Assembly (NCBI RefSeq): GCF_013170805.1
Contig: NZ_CP051293.1
Location: 5,958,001-6,022,000 of the forward strand
DNA length: 64,000 nucleotides
Reading direction: 5' to 3'
Origin: Mesorhizobium sp. NZP2077
Lineage (GTDB): Bacteria > Pseudomonadota > Alphaproteobacteria > Rhizobiales > Rhizobiaceae
Part shown: positions 16,863 to 39,231 of the stretch, in pieces
How the letters are laid out: each line of letters starts with the position of its first letter
Numbering within the stretch: position 1 is the first letter of the stretch
Notes under the pieces: model-generated
Told to the model about the DNA's origin: nothing
The model's database searches: none
The model's input: the letters and a program-made list of their open reading frames with translations, nothing else
Translations under genes and position numbers: made by a program

Positions 16863-18596
16863 TTAATCCGAAGCAAACTCGGCCAGTTCGTCAGTGGCCT
16901 CTTGAATACCGTACGCAGCCGCTTGTTCGAGCCAACGGCGACCGGCCACGGGGTTGTGCTCCCCGGCGAGACCTCTGGAGAGATATCGGCCAAGCATGAG
17001 TTGGGCTTGGCCATGCCCAAGCTCAGCTGCGGCGGCGAACCATTTCTGCGCCACCTTCTGGTCGAACGGAAGGCCCTGGCCGGCTTCGCACAGCGCTCCA
17101 AGCGCAAACATCGCACCGGCGTGACCTTCGCCGGCCGCCTGCTCGAACAGTCGCACCGCAGCAGCCGGCGAACTCGCACCTCCGCGCCCGTTGAGCAGCA
17201 TCTCGGCAAGAGCCACCCGCGCGTCGAGCATGCCAGCATCGGCTGCACCGGCAAACCAGACGCGCGCCTGCTGGAGGTCGGCCTCTACGCCGCGCCCATC
17301 CTGAAGCATCCGCGCATACATATATTGTGCCTCCGGCACCCCTTCGGCGGCACGCCTCAGCCAGTGTGCGGCTTGCCCTTCATCCTGCCTGACACCAACG
17401 CCCTTGGCGAAGCACAGCCCGAGATTGAACGCCGCGATAAGGTCGCCCGACGACGCGGCCGCCTCGAACCACTCGGCAACGCCTGTGGTGTCGTCAAGCT
17501 CGCCGGTCCCTCCGAGGAGGAGATTGGCTAGGTCGATCCGCGCTTCCTGGTTGCCGCTGTCTGCGGAAGCGCGCAACCAGCGCCTCCCTTCTTTGTCATC
17601 CTTGGCAACGCCGTTTCCCGTCAGGTAGAGAGAGGCAATTGCGCGAGCGGCGGCCTGGTGACCTGCCTCTGCCGCCCGCAGGTACCAGTTTGCGGCCTCT
17701 GCGTAGTTTGGAGGCCGGTCCTTCACATAATGATCGCCGAGGAGATAGGCCGCTTCGCTGTTACCCGCCAAAGCGGCGCGCCGCATCCAAGCTTCCCCGG
17801 CTGCCGCGTCACGGTCGCCGAGTGCACCGTCGATGAGTGCCAAACCAAGCCGGAACTGGGCCGAGGGAAGACCTTTTTCCGCAGCGGTCTGATACAGTCT
17901 TGCGGCGGCCGCAGGGTCTTTCGACATACCCAGCCCATGCTCGGTTATGACGGCGAGAAGATAGATAGCGGTCGGCAGGCCTGCGTCGGCGGCGCGTCGG
18001 ATCTCGTTGGCAATCCTGCCCCGCTCGGCGGTCCCGCCACGCCGAGCCAGCGAAAGGGCAAGTCCGAGGGATCCTTCAGCACAACCGGCTGCGGCGGACT
18101 GCTCATACCAGTGGTGCGCTGCATCCGCGTCGCGCATCGGTTTGGGACCGCTTGTTAGGATGTAGCCGAGGATTGCCTGGCCGGTTGCCGAACCGGCCTC
18201 GGCGGCTTTTTTTGCAAAGTCGCGCGCTGCCGCGAAGTCCGCCTCGCCCGAGGAATCTCGATCGAACAAGCGCTCCGACCCAAGGCCTTTGCCATCAGCG
18301 TCCGCAGGCACCAACCCTGTCACGTAGAGTGCGGCGAGAAGCGCCTGCGCATCGGCACTCCCGCGGTCGGCTGCCCGCCGCAGCCAGCGCGCTCCCTCCA
18401 TTCGGCTAGACGGCACGCCCGAACCTTCCAGATAGCAACGCGCGACCCGAAATTCCGCGTCGACTATCCCGGCACGCGCGGCGATGGCCATGAGCGGAAA
18501 TGCCTCGGCGTGCTTTCCGATGTCGTAAAGATGGATCGCCCGGCGCAGGGCTGCCGTCGGGTTGACGAGACCGGTCAGCCGATCCAGAATTGTCAT
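16863..18596 (-). CDS. Sel1-repeat (TPR-like) protein in the secretion operon
   Basis: 577 residues made almost entirely of Sel1-like repeats of about 36 residues, around thirteen copies, e.g. AQALLAALYVTG, AQFRLGLALIDG, AAYLLGDHYV, AQYMYARMLQDGRGVEADLQ and AQLMLGRYLSRGL. They form an alpha-solenoid used for protein binding. No signal peptide is seen, so it is probably cytoplasmic. I chose ATG 18596 (MTILDRLTGLVNP) because the residues encoded upstream look non-coding. It lies 46 bp after the HlyD-type gene and is the last gene of the type I secretion operon, so it may present or hold the giant substrate. That role is inference. Confidence 0.85.
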   Translation of the reverse strand: MTILDRLTGLVNPTAALRRAIHLYDIGKHAEAFPLMAIAARAGIVDAEFRVARCYLEGSGVPSSRMEGARWLRRAADRGSADAQALLAALYVTGLVPADADGKGLGSERLFDRDSSGEADFAAARDFAKKAAEAGSATGQAILGYILTSGPKPMRDADAAHHWYEQSAAAGCAEGSLGLALSLARRGGTAERGRIANEIRRAADAGLPTAIYLLAVITEHGLGMSKDPAAAARLYQTAAEKGLPSAQFRLGLALIDGALGDRDAAAGEAWMRRAALAGNSEAAYLLGDHYVKDRPPNYAEAANWYLRAAEAGHQAAARAIASLYLTGNGVAKDDKEGRRWLRASADSGNQEARIDLANLLLGGTGELDDTTGVAEWFEAAASSGDLIAAFNLGLCFAKGVGVRQDEGQAAHWLRRAAEGVPEAQYMYARMLQDGRGVEADLQQARVWFAGAADAGMLDARVALAEMLLNGRGGASSPAAAVRLFEQAAGEGHAGAMFALGALCEAGQGLPFDQKVAQKWFAAAAELGHGQAQLMLGRYLSRGLAGEHNPVAGRRWLEQAAAYGIQEATDELAEFASD

Positions 18597-18642
18597 CGAT
18601 CCAAGCCCCAGATCACTCCGTTTATCGCCTGTTGCGCCGAGC

Positions 18643-20049
18643 CTAAGGCTCTCGCATCGCTTCCTGGCCGATCGGCAGCATGGCCCCAAGAAGGTATTTG
18701 AGCACAGTGCGTCGACCGACCTTGACGTCGGCGGTTACCGGCATGCCGGGACTGACGGCGAAACCCGCTGGAACACCGTGCAGGGCGACCTGGTCGATGG
18801 AAATCTGCGTGCGGTAGAACGGTTCGGCATCGGCGGGCAGCATCGACAAAGAGCTGTTCGGGTCGCGCGCTTGTTCCCGCGCCGAGAACGAATCCGGGCT
18901 AACCGCGCGAACCGTGCCATGGGCGAGGCCGTATTGCGAATAAGGGAAGGTGTCGAACTTGATGACCACGGGGTCACCGACATGCACAAATCCGCTGCTC
19001 CGGCCGACGATGTTTGTCTCGATCTCAAGTTGCGCGTTTGCAGGCACGAGGGTGATCAGCCGATCACCGGACTGCAGGACCGAGCCAACCGAGACCTTGG
19101 CCACCGATTGAACGATGGCGTCTGCTTCGCTTTTCAACTCGACCAACTGCTTGCGCAGTTTTGCTTTGTTGAGGAGTTCGCGCGCATCGGACATCCGCGA
19201 ACTCGCCTCCGACAGGCTCTGCGAGACTTCCGCGCGCCAATTCTGAATGTAGCCGTCGCGTTCGGCGGCCACTGCCGCCTGCTGGAGCTTGGCGGCTTCG
19301 GCGGTCTGCTGGGCATTGCCGAGCGCCCGGGACATTTCCGCGCGATTGTCTTCGGCAAGCAGTGTGTTGAGGCGACTGCCAACCTGCCTTTTTTCGAGCT
19401 GCTTGCGCATGTCTTCGATCGAACCGGCAACAGCGAGCCGCTGACGGTAGCCGTCAGCATCCGACTGCGAGCGTGAGATCACGGACGAGAGTTCGTCGCG
19501 CTGGCGGTCAAAATTCTCAACCTTTGCATCATAGACGGCCTTGCGCCGCTCGAAGATCGACGCCTGCAAGGTCCAGCTTGGGTCAAGACCGTCATAGTTG
19601 AACGCCTGGCCGTCGGCCTCCGCCTTCAACCGTGCGACTTCGGCCTCAAGCGTCGAAACCTGCATCGCCAGGGCCGAGAGATCGGCTGAGGCAAATGTCG
19701 CATCGAGCCGGGCAAGCAACTGTCCAGCCTGCACATGCTGCCCTTCACGAACGTCGATAGAGCGCACGATCGCTGTCTCCAGCGGCTGCACGACGATGTT
19801 GGGCGATTGTGAGACCACGAGCCCTCTGGTCGTCACGACCTGATCGACCGGTATCAGCCCCGCCAGGACGACCAGGACGACCACCAGGCTGGAAATGACC
19901 CAGACGATTCCACGCGCGGCGCGCGGGATCGGCGCGTTCGCAATCGCCGTCGACGGCCACTGGAATTCGAGAATGGCCGGAGACGTTGGATCGCTCGTTT
20001 TCGTCCGGCGCCAGCGGGCGGGACGGATGGTGAGTGAGGTGCTACTCAT
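18643..20049 (-). CDS. Type I secretion membrane-fusion protein, HlyD family
   Basis: 468 residues. A basic cytoplasmic start is followed by one transmembrane helix (GIVWVISSLVVVLVVLAGLI, about residues 45-65). The first biotinyl-lipoyl half (IVVQPLETAIVRSIDVREGQ), a long coiled coil (about 110-310), the second half (VSVGSVLQSGDRLITLVP) and a beta-barrel domain ending GMPVTADVKVGRRTVL follow. This is the periplasmic adaptor joining an inner-membrane ABC exporter to a TolC-type channel. It is 21 bp after the exporter gene. No outer-membrane TolC gene is in the window, so a shared one is probably used. Confidence 0.92.
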   Translation of the reverse strand: MSSTSLTIRPARWRRTKTSDPTSPAILEFQWPSTAIANAPIPRAARGIVWVISSLVVVLVVLAGLIPVDQVVTTRGLVVSQSPNIVVQPLETAIVRSIDVREGQHVQAGQLLARLDATFASADLSALAMQVSTLEAEVARLKAEADGQAFNYDGLDPSWTLQASIFERRKAVYDAKVENFDRQRDELSSVISRSQSDADGYRQRLAVAGSIEDMRKQLEKRQVGSRLNTLLAEDNRAEMSRALGNAQQTAEAAKLQQAAVAAERDGYIQNWRAEVSQSLSEASSRMSDARELLNKAKLRKQLVELKSEADAIVQSVAKVSVGSVLQSGDRLITLVPANAQLEIETNIVGRSSGFVHVGDPVVIKFDTFPYSQYGLAHGTVRAVSPDSFSAREQARDPNSSLSMLPADAEPFYRTQISIDQVALHGVPAGFAVSPGMPVTADVKVGRRTVLKYLLGAMLPIGQEAMREP

Positions 20050-20070
20050 GGGCTGCCGCAGCGATCATGA

Positions 20071-22377
20071 CTAAACCAACCTCGGGGGGACGACAGCCGG
20101 ACGCCCGTTGCGGCCGTCCAGGTGCCTATTCTGCTGCGACCACAGCTGGCGATAGAGCGCGCATCGTTCGAGCAGGACAGGGTGCGGCGCAACGTCGAGC
20201 ACCTTGCCCTGCTCCATGACCAATATCTGGTCGCACTCGGTCAGCGAGGAAAGCCGATGCGAAACGATGATCATCGTTCGCCCGCTGGCAATGCGCATAA
20301 GGTTGGCACTGACCACGGCTTCGCTCTCCGGATCGAGTGCGCTGGTCGCTTCATCGAGGATGAGGATGGTCGGATCATGGATGAGTGCGCGTGCGATCGC
20401 CAGCCGCTGCTTCTGACCGCCCGACAAATTCGGCGAGCCTTCCTCGATGTAGGTGTCATAGCCATTCGGCATCCGCTCGATGAATTCTTCAGCACCAGCG
20501 AGGTGAGCGGCACGCATGGCGTCGGAAAGGGTCAACCCTGCGCGCCCGGCGATGATGTTGTCACGGATCGACCCACGGAACAGGAAGTTATCTTGCAGGA
20601 CCACGCCGAGTCCCTGGCGAAGGTGGCGCAGGTTGATCTCCTTGAGGTCGACGCCATCCAGCTTGAGGAACCCACTGTAATCGCGGTTGATACCCTGCAG
20701 GAGGCGCGCGATGGTCGATTTTCCCGACCCGCTGCGTCCCACAATGCCAAACATGGACCCTGCCGGGATGTCGAAGCTGACCCGGTCAAGGGCCGGTGTC
20801 TTGGTGCCGATATAGCTGAAGGTCAGATCCTTGAAGCTGACCTCGCCAACAAGCTTTGGCCTCAGGCCGATAGAATTCGAGCTACTCTCGAGCGGCCGAT
20901 TGAGGACGGACGCCGCCTCGCCGATCGCCGCACCGACCTCTTCATAATCTTCGACCAGCCGCGCCAGCCCGACCAGCGGCTGGGCGACGCGTTGGGAGAT
21001 CATCATGAAGGCAAACAGGCTACCGACCATATAGCCCGAGCTGTCGTTCATCGCGAGATACGCGCCGATAAGCATGGTGCCGAGCACCATCAATCGTTCG
21101 ATCGGCGTGACCAGGGTCTGCGGCCAGCTGGCGAGTTGCCCGAAGGCGAGACGCGCCCTGCCCGCTTCAGCCACTCGCTCGTCCCAAAGCGCCTTGCGTT
21201 GCGGCTCGAGGCCGAGCGCCTTCACCGTCTTGATGCCGACCACGGTTTCGCCGAGCGCGGCCGACTTCCAGGTCTCGGCGTCGACCACCTGCTGATACCT
21301 GCGACGCAGCGGCTTGAGGAAGGCGAGGATGATCAGGAGGATGACGACCGCGCAGGCAATGACGATCCACGCCAGCGAGGCATTGATGTAGAACATCACC
21401 GGTACCAGGACGCAAAGCGTGATCAGGTCCAGGAACGTGCTCAGCAGTTTTCCGGTCAGGAACTCGCGGATGCGATAGACTTGGGCCAGATGATACATCG
21501 TCTCGCCGGCCGGATGGCGCTCGAAATAGTCGAGCGGCAGGCGCAGCAGCCGACTGAACACGTGCAGTTGCAGCTTGATGTCCAGACGGGCGCCGACGAC
21601 GTTGATGATCATTCGCCGGGCGTGACCGAGCAGCGTCTCGTAGGCGAAGACGACGGCGATGATTGTCGACAGCAGCACCAGCGTCGAGATGCTGTTGAAC
21701 TGCAGCACCTTGTTGACCAGCGTCATGACGATCAGTGGCGGCAAAATGGTAAGAACGCTGAGCGTGAACGAGGCGATGGCGACATCGCGCAGGGGTCGCC
21801 CTTCGACCCGTACCAGTTCGACGAGCCAGCGAAGGCTGAACGGCGCATCCGCCGCGACCTCGGATCGAGCCGAGCGCAACAAGACCGCATCGCCTGTCCA
21901 CACCTGCGACAGTCGTAGCTCGTCGATGGCCGTGGCTTCACCGTCGTCTGGTGCGTCGGCGCTTTTCAGGAAAATGACGTTCCGCTCGGCGCTCGCTCCG
22001 GTCAGGAGAGCCGCACCGCCATCGCTGAACAGCAGGACGACCGGTCCAGTGTCCTGAAAGCGCAAGAGGTGGGACCAGCGAATGTGGAGGGCGCGCGACC
22101 ACATGCCGCCGTTCTGGGCCCACTCGGCGAGGTCGGAAGCGGTTGGAACCGGACTTGCGCTTGACGGCCTGAATTCGTTGGGGTCGAGTTCGACGCCATG
22201 GTAGCGGGCGACACGCACCACCGCCTTGAGGCGTGGCCCTAACTGGTCGAACTCGACGGGGCCGCCGGAGGCCCGCGCCGCCGCGTGGCCGCCGGCCTGA
22301 TCAGTTGCGCCCTCGACTTTGGTGCCGGCGCGGATCGAGACCGGCTGGCTTTCGGCGTTTACGGGGACGTTCACCAT
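20071..22377 (-). CDS. Type I secretion ABC transporter, HlyB type with degenerate peptidase domain
   Basis: 768 residues: an N-terminal C39-peptidase-like domain (about 35-160), a six-helix exporter domain (about 190-460) and a nucleotide-binding domain. The latter has Walker A GRSGSGKST near residue 547, signature NLSGGQKQRLAIARAL near 650, Walker B ILILDEATSALD and switch IVSHRL. I see no Cys-His-Asp triad in the N-terminal domain, so it is a non-cutting CLD that binds unfolded substrate, as in HlyB and LapB relatives. The gene lies between the collagen-like gene (160 bp upstream) and hlyD-like, all on one strand, so the collagen-like proteins are its probable cargo. Confidence 0.92.
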   Translation of the reverse strand: MVNVPVNAESQPVSIRAGTKVEGATDQAGGHAAARASGGPVEFDQLGPRLKAVVRVARYHGVELDPNEFRPSSASPVPTASDLAEWAQNGGMWSRALHIRWSHLLRFQDTGPVVLLFSDGGAALLTGASAERNVIFLKSADAPDDGEATAIDELRLSQVWTGDAVLLRSARSEVAADAPFSLRWLVELVRVEGRPLRDVAIASFTLSVLTILPPLIVMTLVNKVLQFNSISTLVLLSTIIAVVFAYETLLGHARRMIINVVGARLDIKLQLHVFSRLLRLPLDYFERHPAGETMYHLAQVYRIREFLTGKLLSTFLDLITLCVLVPVMFYINASLAWIVIACAVVILLIILAFLKPLRRRYQQVVDAETWKSAALGETVVGIKTVKALGLEPQRKALWDERVAEAGRARLAFGQLASWPQTLVTPIERLMVLGTMLIGAYLAMNDSSGYMVGSLFAFMMISQRVAQPLVGLARLVEDYEEVGAAIGEAASVLNRPLESSSNSIGLRPKLVGEVSFKDLTFSYIGTKTPALDRVSFDIPAGSMFGIVGRSGSGKSTIARLLQGINRDYSGFLKLDGVDLKEINLRHLRQGLGVVLQDNFLFRGSIRDNIIAGRAGLTLSDAMRAAHLAGAEEFIERMPNGYDTYIEEGSPNLSGGQKQRLAIARALIHDPTILILDEATSALDPESEAVVSANLMRIASGRTMIIVSHRLSSLTECDQILVMEQGKVLDVAPHPVLLERCALYRQLWSQQNRHLDGRNGRPAVVPPRLV

Positions 22378-22536
22378 CGACTTCTCATCCGGTACGCAGG
22401 GCGACGGGTCAACAATGGCCAGACTGAGGCGTTTCCCATGCAGTATTGTACTCCGAACTGATCGGCTGCGCGAATCCCGCTTTCCCGCAAAATCTGCGCG
22501 TACGTTGCCATCGGCGGTCTCTCGTCAAATTCCTGT

Positions 22537-31487
<8,951 letters not shown>

Positions 31488-31498
<11 letters not shown>

Positions 31499-32417
31499 GA
31501 GGAGACTCCCAGGCGTTCGTACGGCCCGCCCCGAGTTGAGAAGTCTGTGAGATCATGAAGTCGGCAGGGATAAATTTGCCGAGCTCGTCTAGTCTCCCGG
31601 CCTCGTAGGTTTCACTCTCGCTAGGTACGGCGACTTTGAGCGAAAACCTTGGGATGTTCGCGTGCCCGGGCAACGAAAAGGTAGCTACAACTCTCTTATC
31701 TCTTGAATTGACGACGACATAGGTGACGTTTTCTGCGGGATCGTGAGGCACATCACCAGAAACGATTCGATAAACGTCTGCTAACAGCCCGGCATAAACC
31801 TCCAAGCCTCGGCCAGTCAGCGGCGGTTGCGGTGGCACCCTCCGCGCCCGACCAGCGAACACCCAGCTTCCGCCAAGGGCCGCCGAGCCGACGGGTTTCG
31901 TGGGTGCCCGGACGCCCACGCCCACAGCGTGGGCGAGCCCTTCGACGAAGGCCCGGCCGGCCCGGCCCTGGCCTGCATAACAGCTCCACACTCTGAACTC
32001 GCCGTCCTGGCCCAGCGCCTGGCCGATCGTGGCCAGATCGGCCTCATCGTACTGCAGCGTCCGCGCCGACCATTCGCCGGCCGCGAAGCACACCCGGCCG
32101 GGCGCGCCGTGGGCGATGACGTGCACCGCGTCGAGGCCGTCGCGGCCTTCGAGCGCCAGCGCCATCTGGCGCGCGGCCGGGCGTTCGGCGTCGAGCACGA
32201 TCGCCTCGACCTGCGGTCTCAGGTTTCGCAGGATCGTGCCGAGATCGGATACCGAGGGATCGACGAAAAGGAGTTCGGAAGTGTGTAGCCGGGGCGCACC
32301 GATCCGCGCATTCGGGCGATCAATTGCAGCGTTCGGCAGCGAATGAATTTGGCGCCTATCGAACCGGGGCACAACGCCCCCACGGGGCACACGCGACAAC
32401 ACTTGATCCAAAGCCAC
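31488..32417 (-). CDS. DUF4347 protein with small beta domain and no collagen stalk
   Basis: 309 residues. After about 45 variable residues comes a DUF4347 domain ([48 protein letters not shown]). A PPQPPLTGRGLEVYAG link and a C-terminal beta domain (NVTYVVVNSRDKRVVATFSL ... FSLKVAVPS) follow. The same domain pair opens both collagen-like proteins. No signal peptide and no obvious C-terminal secretion tail are seen. It is the first gene of the unit, and its end overlaps the giant gene by 11 bp, so the two are translationally coupled. It may cap, process or chaperone the collagen-like protein; this is inference. Confidence 0.8.
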
Positions 32418-33014
32418 CCACTCCCATCACCCGTGCCACCGACGTCTCGACGGCAAACTCGCGAGTGAACTCCGAAATGGGAAAGTCTGCCTTCCGCCGA
32501 AGGACAGACACAGACGCAGCGCCTCACGGCGCGCCTTATAGACGCACCTTCTTCATCCGCGAAATTGCCTTGCTACCCAGATCCCAGCCCAACTCGCCTG
32601 CACAGACCTTACGGCCACCGACCGTACGATCCGCGGGCACCCTCCATACCCACATATTAGTAAATTCGAAAATTAGCGATTTGTAAACTATTAAGTAGGG
32701 AATTGGTAAATTGACAAGAACGAGACAGCAGACCTCGGTCAATATTGAGGCGCCGGACTCGCGCAAATTGTTTTTGAAAATCGAAGACTTGGCGGCTTCC
32801 TTTCGGTTGCTGTCAATCCTGCGGATGGTCGCCACGGCCGCGCCAGCCGCGGAGCTGCTGAAACGCCATTTGACGGCCGACCATGTCGGCGGCGCCGTGG
32901 GACGGCTGCCCGAGCCAACAAGGAAGAATGATCAGCGCGCGGGTTCCGCCCTCCAGCGAAGCCCGCGCGCCCGTTTTCAACCTGGACAGGTCACCGTCCA
33001 GGTCCACTCGCCGC
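32418..33014. other. Intergenic promoter region of the second collagen unit
   Basis: About 600 bp between the start of the DUF4347 gene and the end of the intact collagen-like gene. Its part 32430-32715 is similar to 38330-38640, upstream of the other unit, including the AT-rich repeats. Bases 32740-33000 have frames open on both strands (for example a plus-strand frame starting at 32711), but none has clear support. Confidence 0.45.
32660..32711 (-). promoter_or_regulatory. Three GTAAA repeats at 23-bp spacing, upstream of the DUF4347/collagen unit
   Basis: On the plus strand, AGTAAATT (G at 32660), TTGTAAACT (G at 32683) and GGTAAATT (G at 32706) recur exactly 23 bp apart in a strongly AT-rich patch within GC-rich DNA. 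The same triple arrangement occurs at 38567-38618 before the other unit. Likely regulator-binding iterons or an overlapping promoter for the minus-strand genes. Confidence 0.55.
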
Positions 33015-37613
<4,599 letters not shown>

Positions 37614-37674
37614 TCAGTTCAAGCGGAATCCGCCCACCGGCCGGTGAGCGCTGGGGACAAAGGCTTGAGAGGCG

Positions 37675-37989
37675 TCATCTTCCGGCCGGCCCGACAGCAC
37701 CGTCGGGACGTTCTACGGCGGGGCTCTCGACGCGGAGGAAGCTGCAGGCCTGGAAAGTCCCGCCATCGTCAAACGTGCCAATCGCAAATGAACCTGCCGC
37801 GGCGGGAACCTTGACGGTGACAGCGACGGCGAGGCTTCGCTTGACGGCCTTGGGAAGAATGACCTGACCGACGATGGCGCTCTTGGCCGTGTCCAGGATA
37901 AAATAAGGCACATTTTCGGTCGTGTCGCCGACGGGCAAGACGCCTCTAACGGCAACTTCCATGACCGCAAACCCTGTTATGTAGCTCAT
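37675..37989 (-). CDS. Stand-alone small beta-domain protein of the collagen cluster
   Basis: 104 residues: ITGFAVMEVAVRGVLPVGD, VPYFILDTAKSAIVGQVILP, LAVAVTVKVPAAAGSFAIG. It lines up with the beta domains that follow DUF4347 in the three neighbouring proteins (start of strand V-x-G, then Y-x-V/L-x-D, then V-x-x-x-x-LP, then V-x-V-x-VP). Here the domain is encoded alone, from ATG 37989 with AAGGAGG 7 bases upstream. It lies 85 bp before the intact collagen-like gene and just after a broken DUF4347 remnant, so it may be what survives of a DUF4347 plus beta-domain gene. Function unknown; possibly structural or capping. Confidence 0.7.
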   Translation of the reverse strand: MSYITGFAVMEVAVRGVLPVGDTTENVPYFILDTAKSAIVGQVILPKAVKRSLAVAVTVKVPAAAGSFAIGTFDDGGTFQACSFLRVESPAVERPDGAVGPAGR

Positions 37990-38066
37990 CTTATCCTCCT
38001 TGGTCCGCGGTCACTGTGCCGCGCCGTCAATTTCCATTTGCCGCGGAATGTCCGCCGCCCGACTGG

Positions 38067-38321
38067 TCAGCGCATCCGGTGTTCGAAGTGCGTGGCATCG
38101 AGCATGATCGCCTCGGACTCCGGCCTCCCGTTTCGGAAGATCGTGCCGAGATCGGATATCGAGGATCGGTGAAATAGAGTTCGGAAGGCGGGACCGAGGC
38201 CGCCGGTCAGCCAATTCGGCCGATCGGTTATCACGACGCCTAGCCGCGATGTTCCGGGGAGACCACCCAGACCGGGGTCTGCACGATCCTTACGATACGC
38301 ATGCGATACTACTCGATTCAC
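38067..38321 (-). pseudogene. Broken DUF4347 gene remnant
   Basis: The minus strand encodes a variable start (MNRVVSHAYRKD), then ITDRPNWLTG and RTLFHRSSISDLGTIFRNGR with ESEAIMLDA. These match the first 75 residues of the protein at 31488-32417 ([50 protein letters not shown]). The frame then breaks, and the rest of DUF4347, including HG and SC, is missing. The beta domain persists downstream as the gene at 37675-37989. Confidence 0.65.
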
Positions 38322-38566
38322 AACCCACTCCCGTTACCGTGACGCTAACGCCTCGCCTGCAACTCTCGGGGGATGGGAAGCCGTCCGCCTCGCAAGGGGG
38401 CATGGACAAGACATATCGCGGGCGCGCCCGTGGACGCACCTTACAATCTGTGGAACGGCCTTGATAACCCAGACCCTGCTAACCCAACTCCCTGAGAGAG
38501 AGACCTTCGCAGAAATTCAGGCGAGCGGCCGTCCAATCCGCGGGCGCCCCTCAACACCGAATTTTA

Positions 38567-38618
38567 GTAAATTATAAAATTAGCAAGTTGTAAACTATTA
38601 ATTAAGCATATTCTAAAT
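38567..38618 (-). promoter_or_regulatory. Three GTAAA-type repeats at 23-bp spacing, upstream of the first collagen unit
   Basis: AGTAAATT (G at 38567), TTGTAAACT (G at 38590) and TCTAAATT (C at 38613) recur at exactly 23 bp, the same array as at 32660-32711. Flanking bases (AAAATTAGC, CTATTAA) are also shared. This points to common regulation of both minus-strand units. Confidence 0.55.
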
Positions 38619-39117
38619 TAGCGACCAACAGGGTATCGACGCGCAAGCGAGACCAGCGGGCAAGATGGGAAAAATAGGTCTGAAAATCCGTAGCTTAACG
38701 ACATTAATTCAAATGCTGTCAGCTTCATGCTGTAGTTGAAGGTGTTCGTCGTCCATGCTGGCTTGCAAGCACTGATGCTTGCAGGGATGCCAGCCAGGCC
38801 GGGACGCCACGTCCGCGGATGTGGCTGTCCAAACCTTGACGGCAGCTGGCAAATGGCGGCGAAGTATGAAGTATACGGCGTAGGCCGGTTGGGCTGGACG
38901 AAGGAGTGAGTGCAGGCAGTTGCAGTTCGGCGAGAACCTTCGCGGTAATCGTTGCCTCTAGCGTAGGCGCGACTGGCGACTTCTAACCACGATGGATAAG
39001 GTTAAGCGCGGTTTCCAGAGGACGACGCTGCACGAACGTGAGAAGGAATAATCGGACTTTAGGAATTTAAGCTGTTACGGCGGCCGGACCGGCAAAAGGG
39101 TGGCGACTGCGGGGGAA
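38619..39117. other. Intergenic region between the collagen cluster and the glycosyltransferase cluster
   Basis: About 500 bp between divergent transcription units, so it should hold the glycosyltransferase promoter. Apart from the hairpin at 38757-38793 and a short AT-rich start I see no gene. Confidence 0.4.
38757..38793 (+). repeat. Stable stem-loop in the divergent promoter region
   Basis: Inner stem GCAAGCA (38765-38771) and TGCTTGC (38776-38782) with loop CTGA, extended by outer arms TGGC and GCCA. No T run follows. It could be part of a 5' leader or an operator. Confidence 0.4.
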
Positions 39118-39222
39118 ATGCATGAGCGATCGAAGCCTGGCAAATCCGCTCGGCCGGACGGATTGCACGAATTCTCATTCGACGATTTCGAGCAGGCGCG
39201 CAACGCAGCGCCGCTCAGTTGA
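39118..39222 (+). CDS. Short open frame just before the glycosyltransferase
   Basis: 34 residues from ATG 39118: a basic start (MHERSKPGKSARPDG) and an amphipathic end (LHEFSFDDFEQARNAAPLS). The stop is 9 bp before the glycosyltransferase ATG, with the ribosome site GAAGGA starting inside the stop codon. It could be a coupled small protein or a leader. No family recognised. Confidence 0.4.
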   Translation: MHERSKPGKSARPDGLHEFSFDDFEQARNAAPLS

Positions 39223-39231
39223 AGGAATAGC

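Noticed and set aside
20122..21918. Plus-strand frame of 598 codons opposite the ABC exporter
   Set aside because: Antisense shadow; the minus-strand frame has all ABC motifs.
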